This document shows positions 44,329 through 53,729 of a stretch of 64,000 nt of DNA, piece by piece (within the stretch, counting starts at the first letter, position 1; every line of letters begins with the position of its first letter). The position numbers were made by a program, and so were the translations under genes. Under the pieces are notes generated by a model. It saw only the letters and a program-made list of their open reading frames with translations, was not told the origin of the DNA and searched no databases. The stretch lies in contig SUTB01000001.1 of assembly GCA_015063125.1 (NCBI GenBank), positions 1-64,000 on the forward strand. Direction: 5' to 3'. Source of the stretch: Thermoplasmata archaeon (GTDB lineage Archaea > Thermoplasmatota > Thermoplasmata > Methanomassiliicoccales > Methanomethylophilaceae).

Positions 44329-45717
44329 TCACCTCAGGTTGTCTCTCAGAACGTGGGGGATCTCCTCGATGATGTCGGTGGCCACCAGTCCGTAGGACTT
44401 GTCTTTGAAGGCATACTCTCCAGCTTTTCCAGACAGGAAGGCACCGAGCGATGCAGCCTCCATGCTGCTGAGTCCTTTTGACAGGAGTGCGGCGACGGCT
44501 CCTGAGAGGACGTCTCCGGTTCCTGCACCGGTCATCGCAGCGGTTCCGGATCTGTTGTACCTTGTCGCGTTACCGTTGGTGATGGTGTCCACATGGCCCT
44601 TGACGAGCAGCGTGACATTCATCAGCTGGGCGAGGGGCTCAGGGCCTCCGTACTGCGAGTCGAGTTTACGGAATTCTCCCTTGTGGGGGGTGAGGATCGT
44701 AGGTGTGGAGATCTCCATGCCGATGATGGCTGACAGCGCATCTGCATCGACGACCATAGGCGTCTTGCACTTCCTGACGAACTCTTTGACGGCCAGCATG
44801 GTGTCCGGGTCCTTTCCGATACCGGGTCCGATAAGGACAGCATCGTAATTCATGGATTCCGCCAGGAGCATATCGACCGATTCTGTGGTCAGGTGGTTCC
44901 CCGGAAGGGGAGTGATCATGAGGACAGGCGAATACGTCGCAGCGATGGATGCGACATTCTCCGGTGTGTAAAGCCTTACTATGTCCGCTCCGGTCCTGAG
45001 TGCTGAAAGGGAGCACATGACCGCAGCACCGTAGTAGGGTCCTCCTGCGATGATCATGAGCCTGCCGTTCTCTCCCTTGTGACTGTTCTCGTCCGGAACA
45101 GGGTATCTGAGGACATCCCCGGGTCCGATGAACTTCATGGCATCGACGGGGATGCCCACATCGGCAACAAGGATGTTCCCGCAGTTGTCATCGTTCATTC
45201 CGGTCTTGACATCGTGGAAGGTGATCGTAGTCCGGGGTACGATGGTGACATCGGATCCGAGTCCGGAAGGGACATCGACCGATACGATGGGGAGGCCTGA
45301 CGCATTCGCCTCCAGTATGAAACTTCTGTAGGGGTCCTTCACTTTGCCCCTGATTCCTGTGCCTAGAGCACAGTCCACTATGACATCCGCCTCGTTGAGA
45401 AGGCTTGAATTGTATTCCTCAACCCTGCACTGAAGCTTCGAGTATCTCTGCTTGGAGATCTCAGAGTGGATTGTGTTGGATTTCTTGAGGAGCGCTACGG
45501 TGACCATTGAAGGGTCCATGAGCAGCGCTGCGGCGAATCCGTCACCGCCGTTGTTTCCGGGACCGCAAACGAACAGTATGCGGCTCTGAGGATAATGTTC
45601 GATAAGGAAGCTGGAAACGACCTTCCCCGCGTTGTCCATCAGAGTGGATACGGGGATGCCCAAGGCTTCCGAGTTGGCATCGATCACTCTTGAATCAAGA
45701 CCGGATATCATTGACAT
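44329..45717 (-). CDS. nnr: Bifunctional NAD(P)HX epimerase / dehydratase
   Basis: A 462-residue fusion. The N-terminal half is the epimerase (LMDNAGKVVSSFL, VCGPGNNGGDGFAAA, SVDVPSGLGSDV). The C-terminal half is the ADP/ATP-dependent dehydratase (GRLMIIAGGPYYGAAVM, VLIGPGIG, ILTPHKGEF, GAGTGDVLSGAVAALL). It repairs hydrated NADH and NADPH. The ATG at 45717 shares a base with the SRP19 stop. An upstream in-frame stretch of 29 residues lies in SRP19 and is rejected. Confidence 0.95.
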   Translation of the reverse strand: MSMISGLDSRVIDANSEALGIPVSTLMDNAGKVVSSFLIEHYPQSRILFVCGPGNNGGDGFAAALLMDPSMVTVALLKKSNTIHSEISKQRYSKLQCRVEEYNSSLLNEADVIVDCALGTGIRGKVKDPYRSFILEANASGLPIVSVDVPSGLGSDVTIVPRTTITFHDVKTGMNDDNCGNILVADVGIPVDAMKFIGPGDVLRYPVPDENSHKGENGRLMIIAGGPYYGAAVMCSLSALRTGADIVRLYTPENVASIAATYSPVLMITPLPGNHLTTESVDMLLAESMNYDAVLIGPGIGKDPDTMLAVKEFVRKCKTPMVVDADALSAIIGMEISTPTILTPHKGEFRKLDSQYGGPEPLAQLMNVTLLVKGHVDTITNGNATRYNRSGTAAMTGAGTGDVLSGAVAALLSKGLSSMEAASLGAFLSGKAGEYAFKDKSYGLVATDIIEEIPHVLRDNLR

Positions 45718-46013
45718 CACCTTCCCTGGTTCTTCACCAGGACCTCTGCGATCTTGGGCAGAAGCTCGGTCTTGGACATGTCGGTCCTCTCCACTTTGAC
45801 GCATCCGTGCTTCTCACGGGGGAACTTGGGGTAGGACATGTCCTCGCGTATCTCGAATTCAAGATCCAAAATCATCGCACCCTTTGCGATGAGGTCGAGA
45901 TCAGGGTTAGGCACGCACAATTCCTTGGGCAGCCTCCTTCCCTGTGCCCTGGTCAGGTTAGCGTCGAAATACTCTGGCCATAGCGTAATCGCAACATCCG
46001 GATCGTATGTCAT
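45717..46013 (-). CDS. srp19: Signal recognition particle protein SRP19
   Basis: A 98-residue basic protein. ITLWPEYFDANLTRAQGRRL is the RNA-binding opening of SRP19, followed by LPKELCVPNPDLDLI. It helps fold SRP RNA so that SRP54 can bind. The stop overlaps the nnr start, so the two genes are coupled. Confidence 0.92.
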   Translation of the reverse strand: MTYDPDVAITLWPEYFDANLTRAQGRRLPKELCVPNPDLDLIAKGAMILDLEFEIREDMSYPKFPREKHGCVKVERTDMSKTELLPKIAEVLVKNQGR

Positions 46014-46075
46014 GGCTGTAGGATAGAAGTCGGACTAATAAGTATTTCCGAATTGTTGTTAGAAAAAGAAACATC

Positions 46076-46095
46076 CTTACCCCCAGAGGGGTAAG
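46076..46095 (-). terminator. Terminator of rps8e
   Basis: CTTACCCC / GGGGTAAG with loop CAGA, 22 bases beyond the S8e stop on the minus strand, followed there by GATGTTTCTTTTT. Confidence 0.65.
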
Positions 46096-46117
46096 TAAGT
46101 GGTTTGTGTCAATGTGA

Positions 46118-46498
46118 TTACTCGATGAGCACTGCGTTAATTGCTCCATCCTGGCCAGGCCTGGATGTGATGATGGCATCTCCGATCTCTGTGGAGATGG
46201 TGGCTCCCTTGTTCATGATGTTACGCTGAACATAGTTGGGATCCGAGGGGTTGGACTTAACGGTCAGGATCTTTGCCTTTGTGACCTTGTTAGTCTTCTT
46301 GTCCATTACATTTGCGTACTCTGTGCTGAGCATACCAACCTTGACACTTCCGCCCATTCCGCGATACTGCTTGAGATTCGTTGCACCGATCTTGGTGTAC
46401 TGCTTCTCTCTGCTGATCTCGAATTTTCTCTTTCCCTGACTGGGGACGAGTCTGCCTCCAGTGGGCTTTCTGTTGGATTTACCCTGCCAAAGTGCCAT
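46118..46498 (-). CDS. rps8e: Ribosomal protein S8e (eS8)
   Basis: A 126-residue basic protein: ALWQGKSNRKPTGGRLVPSQ, KRKFEISREKQYTKIG, VKSNPSDPNYVQRNIMNKGA. A small-subunit protein. TATA-like TTTATATA lies at about 46529-46536, 30-40 bases upstream, so the message has at most a short leader. Single-gene transcript with its own terminator. Confidence 0.95.
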   Translation of the reverse strand: MALWQGKSNRKPTGGRLVPSQGKRKFEISREKQYTKIGATNLKQYRGMGGSVKVGMLSTEYANVMDKKTNKVTKAKILTVKSNPSDPNYVQRNIMNKGATISTEIGDAIITSRPGQDGAINAVLIE

Positions 46499-46557
46499 AG
46501 TAATCGAGCCCTCTAATTATAGTGCTCTATATAAAAGTTATCAGAAATAAGATACCA

Positions 46558-46712
46558 GGAAGATCCGGGAGAGATGAATCTCCCGGCGAAACCCCGAATG
46601 TCCAGAGAGATTGTCGATGATGACCGATCTCGCCATCGGCCACGAGACACAGAGTGGTTGAACTGGACATCCTCGAGTCTCTACCCCATTGGATGGGTGT
46701 AGCACTATCTGA
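46558..46712. ncRNA. Candidate structured RNA, identity unknown
   Basis: Three stable hairpins follow one another in a gene-free stretch: CCGGGAGA / TCTCCCGG (46565-46586); a 73-base element closed by ATGTCCAG / CTGGACAT (46598-46605 with 46663-46670) holding an inner CCGAT / ATCGG stem; and CTACCCCAT / ATGGGTGTAG with one bulge (46681-46702). A plus-strand TATA box TATATAAA at about 46529-46536 would start a transcript near 46558. A minus-strand TATA-like TAGTTAAATAG near 46722-46735 is also possible. It does not fold as a tRNA and I see no clear C/D or H/ACA boxes. Confidence 0.4.
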
Positions 46713-46813
46713 TTGCATTCTATTTAACTATACCTATAGGGGGTATTGGTTGTGCATAAAAAATCAGAATTCTTGTGCGCTACCAGTATTTATCAGCAAA
46801 CCGATTTCCAGTC

Positions 46814-47365
46814 ATGGAATTGATATTCCTGAATGAATCCGATGCCGAATCCATCTCGGAGTACATCCACGATATGTGGGTGGACACGTATGCTCCAATC
46901 ATCAAGGGCGGAAGGCAGCACGCCGAGGACATATTCGACGATTGGGTCGGCCCGGGGAGGATCAGGAAGGATATGTCAATGGGCCATTTCTACGCATACC
47001 CTGTCAAGGACGGGCGGATCCTGGGCCTGATGTCCGCCGGCAAGGAAGGCGACGAACTATTCATCAGCAAGGTCTACATCGCTCCTGAGCACAGGGGCGA
47101 GGGTTACGGCAGCGAAGCTGTGAAGCTGGTATTGGATTACGGTAGGGCCAGGGCCTGCAAGAGAGCTGTTCTGGAAGTGAATCCCAAGAACGAGAATGCA
47201 AAGAGATTCTATTCGGGATTGGGATTCAAGAAAGTGGGCGTCAGAGAATACGAGAGCGGTGCTTACACAGATCTGATGGTCGTCGCAGGTCGACGGCCAT
47301 CAGTTGTGAAGTTCATTCTTTGTGGAGCATCATCACATCGACGACCTTTCCGCCGTCCACAGTGA
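46814..47365 (+). CDS. GNAT-family N-acetyltransferase
   Basis: A 183-residue protein. The acetyl-CoA-binding motif is VYIAPEHRGEGYGSEAV (near residues 85-101), followed by VNPKNENAKRFYSGLGFKKVG, the classical last part of the fold. The final 50 or so bases overlap the 3' end of the convergent phosphodiesterase gene, where the sequence (RRPSVVKFILCG) is unlikely to be conserved. The start is MELIFLNESDA (46814). Acceptor substrate unknown. Confidence 0.85.
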   Translation: MELIFLNESDAESISEYIHDMWVDTYAPIIKGGRQHAEDIFDDWVGPGRIRKDMSMGHFYAYPVKDGRILGLMSAGKEGDELFISKVYIAPEHRGEGYGSEAVKLVLDYGRARACKRAVLEVNPKNENAKRFYSGLGFKKVGVREYESGAYTDLMVVAGRRPSVVKFILCGASSHRRPFRRPQ

Positions 47366-47954
47366 TGATCGCGCTGTAACCGTCCTTTGCAGGACCGGGG
47401 TTGACGAAGACCGTTCCGTCGATCTCCTTGCATCCGATCGCTTCATGGATGTGTCCGGACATCGCCAGAATAGGTTTGTACTCATCGACGATCTTCTTGA
47501 TAGCAGGGCACCCGACGTGCGCTCCGGAGGGAATCTCATCCAGGATTCCATAGGAAGGTGCGTGAGTCATGAGGATCATACCCTTCGAGGATATCGGTTT
47601 CAGACTGTCGTATATCTCGTCCTCCTCCAGTTCAAAAGGCGAATCGAAGGGACTCCTGTTCCCGCCGCCCAGCCCAACTAGGTCGTATCCGTCGATGACG
47701 GTCCTCTTTTTGTGCATGTCTATGGCGATATCTCCGATCTTGGACGGCATGTCCCTTGCATCGCAGTTGCCCGGAAGGACATACACCTTTCCCTTGATCT
47801 TGGAGAGAAGCTCGACCGCTTCGTCGGCCGTGCCCATGTCCGTGACGTCGCCTAGATGGATGACGAAGTCCACCTTGTGCTCTTCGATCTCCTCGTTGAT
47901 CCAATCCAGAGCCGATGCGTTCTGATGGAGGTCTGTGATCAGTAGGAATTTCAT
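47313..47954 (-). CDS. Metallophosphoesterase of the MJ0936/YfcE type
   Basis: A 213-residue phosphodiesterase-like protein: ITDLHQNASALDWI, VIHLGDVTDMG, VLPGNCDARD (GNC instead of the usual GNH/GNCD variants), MTHAPSYG and MSGHIHEA. It binds two metal ions. Natural substrate unknown; relatives cleave cyclic or bis-phosphodiesters in vitro. Confidence 0.85.
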   Translation of the reverse strand: MKFLLITDLHQNASALDWINEEIEEHKVDFVIHLGDVTDMGTADEAVELLSKIKGKVYVLPGNCDARDMPSKIGDIAIDMHKKRTVIDGYDLVGLGGGNRSPFDSPFELEEDEIYDSLKPISSKGMILMTHAPSYGILDEIPSGAHVGCPAIKKIVDEYKPILAMSGHIHEAIGCKEIDGTVFVNPGPAKDGYSAIITVDGGKVVDVMMLHKE

Positions 47955-47978
47955 GATACGTAATCAGGAGTTCCGTAA

Positions 47979-49010
47979 TTAATCATTCTGGGGATACTCT
48001 TCCTGTAGCTGTTCTTCCCACTCGTAGATATCTAGGTCGGCAGTTTGGAAGAATCTGGGCTGCACCTTCGGTTTGTCCTTGATGCGTATCCTCATGAAGA
48101 AGCCTTCATCCCCGTACAAACGGAGGTACAGGCCCTCGCTGGCCTGTTCGAATGAATGGTAGTTGAGAGGGAAACCGGTACCGTACGGGCGGGTCTTCAG
48201 ATCCTCATCGACGCTGATCCTGATCCTGTTCTCGCCTCTCCACTTCTTGGAGGTGAGCAGCAGGGATCTCTTGCCGTCGTGGACTGTGGCTGTGTACAGG
48301 GCCTCGATCGGGCAGTCTAGACCAGTTACATACCATTTGCTCATGTCCATTCCTAGGAGGGGATAGACCTCCTCCGTGTAGATGTACGCCCCGGGCCCGG
48401 AGGACAGCAATGCATCCGTGGCCTCTATGCCTCCTCTGAGCTTCGAGCCCATACTTTCCTCACGGACGTCCCTCTGGATAAGGAAGAGCGTGAAGAGGAG
48501 ATAGATGAAGACCGATGAAAGGTTGTACACTGCAAGCAGCATCAGATCGACTTCCAGGCTTAAGATGGCGATGATGAGGATCATGAAACTGGCGGCCAGA
48601 TTAAGAATCATCATGGTTATGCTGACGTATATCAGACGGGTCACACTGTGTTCGTCTCCGATGAAACAGTGAATTCCGCTCACCATCATGACGAGATCCA
48701 TGAAGAACAGGATGGCCATACCGGGTGCTTCCATCAATTCGGGGATCAAGGTCCCCATTTCAATCACCGGGATGCAGACTGCAATCGTCAGTATAGCGAA
48801 CCTCGGCGGCCTGTTTATGTAGCGTATGACAAGGATTGCGGGGATAATGTACGCGAGTGATGCCCACTCTGTGGTGATATCGAACACTTCCTTCGGGACG
48901 ATTATCAGGATCAGTGTCGCGACGAAGATGGACAGACAGCCAATGGCTATCAGGACAAGCAACACCTTGGGGAGTACGGACATATGTCTGCCAATCTTGC
49001 TCCTGTTCAT
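47979..49010 (-). CDS. Membrane protein with C-terminal soluble domain, unknown
   Basis: A 343-residue protein: about six to seven N-terminal membrane helices (residues 12 to about 190), then a soluble C-terminal domain of some 150 residues with alternating basic and aromatic residues (RIRISVDEDLKTRPYG, FFMRIRIKDKPKVQP). I do not recognise a family. It has the same layout as the next gene upstream and follows it closely, so the two probably arose by duplication and form an operon. Confidence 0.6.
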   Translation of the reverse strand: MNRSKIGRHMSVLPKVLLVLIAIGCLSIFVATLILIIVPKEVFDITTEWASLAYIIPAILVIRYINRPPRFAILTIAVCIPVIEMGTLIPELMEAPGMAILFFMDLVMMVSGIHCFIGDEHSVTRLIYVSITMMILNLAASFMILIIAILSLEVDLMLLAVYNLSSVFIYLLFTLFLIQRDVREESMGSKLRGGIEATDALLSSGPGAYIYTEEVYPLLGMDMSKWYVTGLDCPIEALYTATVHDGKRSLLLTSKKWRGENRIRISVDEDLKTRPYGTGFPLNYHSFEQASEGLYLRLYGDEGFFMRIRIKDKPKVQPRFFQTADLDIYEWEEQLQEEYPQND

Positions 49011-49018
49011 CCCGTTGT

Positions 49019-49975
49019 TCAGGATCTCGCCCCCTTGCTGAGACCGACTATGAAGTCGGTACCGTCTTTGCCGTACATGTGGAGGACGTTACCCTCTCTG
49101 CGAACAACGTCCACCTTTATCCTGTTGGCGTGTATGATGGAACCTGGGTTGGAAGAGATGGTCAGATATATGCCGTCATGCCCTTTCCATATCTGTGCGG
49201 TCACGTTCGCCTCCATGGTATTCCCGGTGATGGTGAACGTCATCTCACGGTCGACTGGGCCGTCGTTGTTCCTTATCCAAAGATTTCCGTCGCGGTTCAG
49301 GAGATTCTCCGCTACAATAGGGTTGATATGTGCATCGTCATCCATGCGGTAGTTCTCGCGTATGCGGGTCAGGTGGGTGACTATCCGGCCTTCCGATGTT
49401 CCATAACGAATGAACTCCGTATCTAGCAAGATGAGCAGCACCAGGTACATTATGCACTCTACGAACCTTGTATTGGTGTCAATATATGGTGTGAAGGGCA
49501 GTATGCTCTGGGATCCATTGGCGACCAGCATGAGCAGATCGATCATTGCGAGTATGATGGATGTGATTGACATGGACAGGCGCCTGATGACCCTTCCCAT
49601 GCAGAAGGATGCACCGGTGTACATCAGGTTAATCGCCAGCAATATCATGACACAGTTGATGGCCGCGGGCACCATGTCATCGAAGTCCAATATATCTAAT
49701 CTCAGGGCAAAACGGGACAATCCTAGGGAAACCGCATAGAGTCCTATGCATCTTATCAGGTCTCTTCTTCCGACAATGATGATGAACAGTCCTGAAATGG
49801 TCATAATAATGTGTGCGATGACAATCAGCGAGGAAGGTTCGATGGAGACGTAGACGTCTTTGTAGAGGAGGTATCCTCCGTATGCTAACAAGAGAATCCC
49901 CATGGCTATGCCTAGGGCATAGGGTAGAATCTTGAAGGCTTTGAGAGCTCTCATTCTCCAATTCCGTTTATCCAT
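49019..49975 (-). CDS. Membrane protein, likely paralogue of the downstream gene
   Basis: A 318-residue protein with about six N-terminal helices (ILPYALGIAMGILLLAYGG onward) and a soluble C-terminal domain from about residue 200 (MTFTITGNTMEANVTAQIW, IKVDVVRREGNVLHMYG). The layout matches the neighbouring membrane protein. The start is the ATG of MDKRNWRMRAL (49975); a longer frame to 50053 has little support. The gap to the next gene is eight bases. No known function. Confidence 0.6.
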   Translation of the reverse strand: MDKRNWRMRALKAFKILPYALGIAMGILLLAYGGYLLYKDVYVSIEPSSLIVIAHIIMTISGLFIIIVGRRDLIRCIGLYAVSLGLSRFALRLDILDFDDMVPAAINCVMILLAINLMYTGASFCMGRVIRRLSMSITSIILAMIDLLMLVANGSQSILPFTPYIDTNTRFVECIMYLVLLILLDTEFIRYGTSEGRIVTHLTRIRENYRMDDDAHINPIVAENLLNRDGNLWIRNNDGPVDREMTFTITGNTMEANVTAQIWKGHDGIYLTISSNPGSIIHANRIKVDVVRREGNVLHMYGKDGTDFIVGLSKGARS

Positions 49976-50079
49976 CGGACCACTTGTTGCGGAGAGGAAT
50001 AGCGATGATTCTAAAAGTTGTTTGCGGAAGAACGGCCGACAGCCTAGGGTCATTTGTCAGATAGAAGAGGTGAGAATGG

Positions 50080-50162
50080 CGTGGAGGACGTGATTTGAAC
50101 ACGCGAGCGCATAGCGCACTAGCTTAGCAGGCTGGCGCCTTACCGGGCTGGGCCACCTCCAC
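50080..50162 (-). tRNA. tRNA-Ser (GCT)
   Basis: On the minus strand the acceptor GTGGAGG pairs with CCTCCAC, with G73 and an encoded CCA (50077-50079). The anticodon loop reads CTGCTAA, anticodon GCT. A long class II variable arm with stem GCGC-tat-GCGC identifies a serine tRNA. The anticodon stem has one C-A mismatch. No intron. Confidence 0.93.
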
Positions 50163-50350
50163 TTGTATTCTGGGGAATGATATATCTCTAATAAAGGTTT
50201 GGTCGCATCACTAATTCTCTTCTTACTTATATTATAGAAAAGATGATTATTGGAGAGGATGCCTATCCAATCAGAATAAGCTGTGAAATAGAAGATGGAA
50301 TGTTATTTTTGGATAGTATCATGAACCTTTGAAACTCCCTGTCCTCAATG

Positions 50351-50627
50351 TTTTTATAATATGTGAAAATAGGGGGGGTTGCGCGATGAGGCGGCGACCA
50401 TCCAGTGGTTGTCCGGACCGATTTGCGATGATGATCAACCCCTAAGATTTGAGGGAAAAGAAGTCTGTCAGGAATTCTTATATACTCCCTCAGATTACAC
50501 GGGGTTGCGCGATGCGACGTCAGGTCGACTCCCAGAGTCACTGGCGGTCAAGTCACGATCCACGTATATGGCTCGGGAGCCTCCATATAGGCTTATATAC
50601 TTGAGCAATATACAGGGGAATGCGCGG
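50351..50627 (+). promoter_or_regulatory. Three tandem 16S rRNA promoters
   Basis: The same unit occurs three times: a TATA box (TTTATAAT at 50353; CTTATATACT at 50477 and 50592), then 22-24 bases on a start region GGGGTTGCGCGATG (50375-50388, 50501-50514) or GGGGAATGCGCGG (50615-50627). TATA-to-G spacing fits archaeal initiation at the G run. The units are 126 and 114 bases apart, all pointing to the 16S gene. The rest of 50163-50835 shows no gene. Confidence 0.75.
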
Positions 50628-50702
50628 TCCGATATGGCCGCAATCATGGAGAATCATGATCCCCGACAGGGAAACACCATCCTGTCGTGCTCTCATGAAT
50701 TC

Positions 50703-50793
50703 TGACGTTCGATGCTACGAATGTTCCGTTAGACGGAATATTCGAAAGAGTGTGCCGTTTAGCGGGACAGCGGTGAAACATGGTAAACTGCCA
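50703..50793 (+). other. 5' half of the 16S processing stem
   Basis: TGACGTTCGATGCTACG (50703-50719) is exactly complementary to 52415-52431. CATGGTAA-a-CTGCCA (50779-50793) pairs with 52393-52407 apart from one mismatch. GTTTAG around 50757 can pair with CTAAAC at 52410-52415. This leader-trailer helix excises the pre-16S RNA. Confidence 0.85.
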
Positions 50794-50835
50794 GTTTCAA
50801 TTTCATCCATCAGAGACGAAATAAGTCAATGATTT

Positions 50836-52306
<1,471 letters not shown>

Positions 52307-52311
52307 ACGCA

Positions 52312-52333
52312 GGGATGGGGTTCGCCCCATCCC
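52312..52333 (+). terminator. UUCG hairpin just after the 16S gene
   Basis: GGGATGGGG / CCCCATCCC capped by TTCG, starting six bases past the 16S end but inside the processing helix. As the 3' processing arm at 52393-52431 must be transcribed too, it cannot stop all transcripts. It may protect or pause the 3' end. Confidence 0.5.
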
Positions 52334-52392
52334 TCTCAAAATTAACGCGTAACAATTGCAAGGAAATTCGTAAAGGATTTCCCGCAATTCCT

Positions 52393-52431
52393 TGGCAGCT
52401 TACCATGCACTAAACGTAGCATCGAACGTCA
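52393..52431 (+). other. 3' half of the 16S processing stem
   Basis: TGGCAGCTTACCATG (52393-52407) and CGTAGCATCGAACGTCA (52415-52431) complement the leader segments at 50779-50793 and 50703-50719. It ends 24 bases before the next protein start. Confidence 0.85.
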
Positions 52432-52455
52432 CTTCATTTCTATCAGGTACTTTCA

Positions 52456-52929
52456 ATGACAATCGTTGTTTATTCCTCTAAAACAGGTTCTTCAAAGAAA
52501 TACGCAGAGGCCTTCGCTTCTAAGAAAGGTTATTTGTGCTATTCGGTCAAGGACGAATACGATCCGAATGAGATGATCGTGTTCTTCGGATGGCTGAGAG
52601 GACCTGCAATAGTGGGAATAGACAAGATCAACAAGCAGAGGCTCCTGGCCGTGGCATCCGTCTCCCTGGAAGAAACTCCGGAGTTCGGGTGGGCAAAGGT
52701 CAAGGACCAGAACAGCATCAATGTCCCGTTCTATCATCTGAGGGGATGGATCGACCGCAAGAAGCTGAACATCTTCGATAGGCTCTTCTTCGATTTCCTC
52801 TGCGCATTCTACAAGCTGAGGGGACTCGATGATCGCACAGGCCCATTGTTCGATGCTATGATGAATGGCGGCAGCTTCTATGACGAATCTGGTCTGGAGC
52901 CGCTTTTCCTGTTCACAGAGAACAGATGA
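52456..52929 (+). CDS. Flavodoxin-domain protein
   Basis: A 157-residue protein opening MTIVVYSSKTGSSKKYAEAF, a flavodoxin FMN phosphate loop (SSKTGSS). The next strand-loop (IVFFGWLRGPAIVG) is typical of the HemG-like Flavodoxin_5 group. The late part (LFFDFLCAFYKLRGLDDRTG) is helical. Probably an electron carrier or small-molecule reductase of the cytoplasm. It is convergent with the UAG-interrupted flavoprotein gene; the stop codons are one base apart. Confidence 0.78.
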   Translation: MTIVVYSSKTGSSKKYAEAFASKKGYLCYSVKDEYDPNEMIVFFGWLRGPAIVGIDKINKQRLLAVASVSLEETPEFGWAKVKDQNSINVPFYHLRGWIDRKKLNIFDRLFFDFLCAFYKLRGLDDRTGPLFDAMMNGGSFYDESGLEPLFLFTENR

Positions 52930-52930
52930 T

Positions 52931-53560
52931 TTACCTTTTGGCGATGGAAACCCCCATCGAGAATGCTTTCTTCAGCTCCTCGGGGAACACTTTCTCCCTT
53001 CTCTCGATTCTCTCTTCTGCATTGAAGAACGTCCAGCTGAATTTGCTGTAGTCGTTGACCTGCATAGTGTTTCCGGATATCAGGGTCTGGGTGGGACCAA
53101 TGAACCTTTCGATGGTTGCCTTGTAACCGTTAATTTTGTCCATATACATCGTGTCATCTGCGTTGCTGGTCATCACGAGCATAACTGGGATGAAATGGTC
53201 GTTGCAGCATGGCCTTTCCAGGTTATACGTGAGGTACGGGAAGATCAGCCTCTAGTAGAAGAGTTTGAATTCGGCACACAGGTCTCCAAAATAGTTGGGA
53301 GCACCCATTATCAGTCCGTCAGCGGTCTTTATCGAATCCAAAACGGGTTTCAATGCATCCTTGAAGATACATTCCCCTTCATGATCCTTCCTCTTGCATC
53401 CGAAGCAGGAGACACAGCCGGAGATTCCTCCCAGCTTGTAGAGGTCGTACTTCTCCACGGTCGCCCCTTCCGATTCAGCTCCTTTCACAGCCTCTTGGAC
53501 GAGCATGTCCGTATTCCAGTTCTTGCGCGGGCTACCGTTGATTGCAACGATTTTGGTCAT
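52931..53560 (-). CDS. Iron-sulfur flavoprotein-like reductase with an in-frame UAG
   Basis: Reading through TAG at 53254-53252 (residue 103) gives a complete 209-residue protein of the NADPH-dependent FMN reductase / ISF group: VAINGSPRKNWNTDML (FMN loop), CVSCFGCKRKDHEGEC (cluster cysteines), MGAPNYFGDLCAEFKLFY-TAG-RLIFPYLTY, and a normal C-terminal half ending in TAA. Both halves keep one frame and protein-like codons with no other defect. Relatives usually have a charged residue such as Glu at that point (a GAG to TAG change), so it is either a pyrrolysine protein or a fresh nonsense mutant. Confidence 0.7.
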
Positions 53561-53629
53561 GGTTGAAGGTTAGTCAGTATTCAGAATTAATCTTTCGTCC
53601 TAACACGGATTTATAAGAATTGATGATGG

Positions 53630-53702
53630 TAGTCCCGTCCGGGTTCGAACCGGAGTCGCCGGCTCCAAAGGCCGGCATGATTGACCACTACACTACGGGA
53701 CT
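53630..53702 (-). tRNA. tRNA-Gln (TTG)
   Basis: On the minus strand the acceptor AGTCCCG pairs with CGGGACT, then A73 and an encoded CCA (53627-53629). The anticodon stem CCGGC/GCCGG holds the loop CTTTGGA, anticodon TTG. T loop TTCGAAC. 73 bases, no intron. Confidence 0.94.
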
Positions 53703-53729
53703 CTGTGTCCAGATGATACAGTTGTCTTA

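Noticed and set aside
46598-46712. C/D box guide RNA (ATGATGA at 46617, CTGA at 46709)
   Set aside because: The boxes are about 90 bases apart, too far for an archaeal C/D RNA, and no terminal stem joins them.
52307-52455. A 23S or 5S rRNA, or spacer tRNA, after 16S
   Set aside because: Only the processing arm and a hairpin fit before the flavodoxin-domain gene; no 23S start sequence is present.
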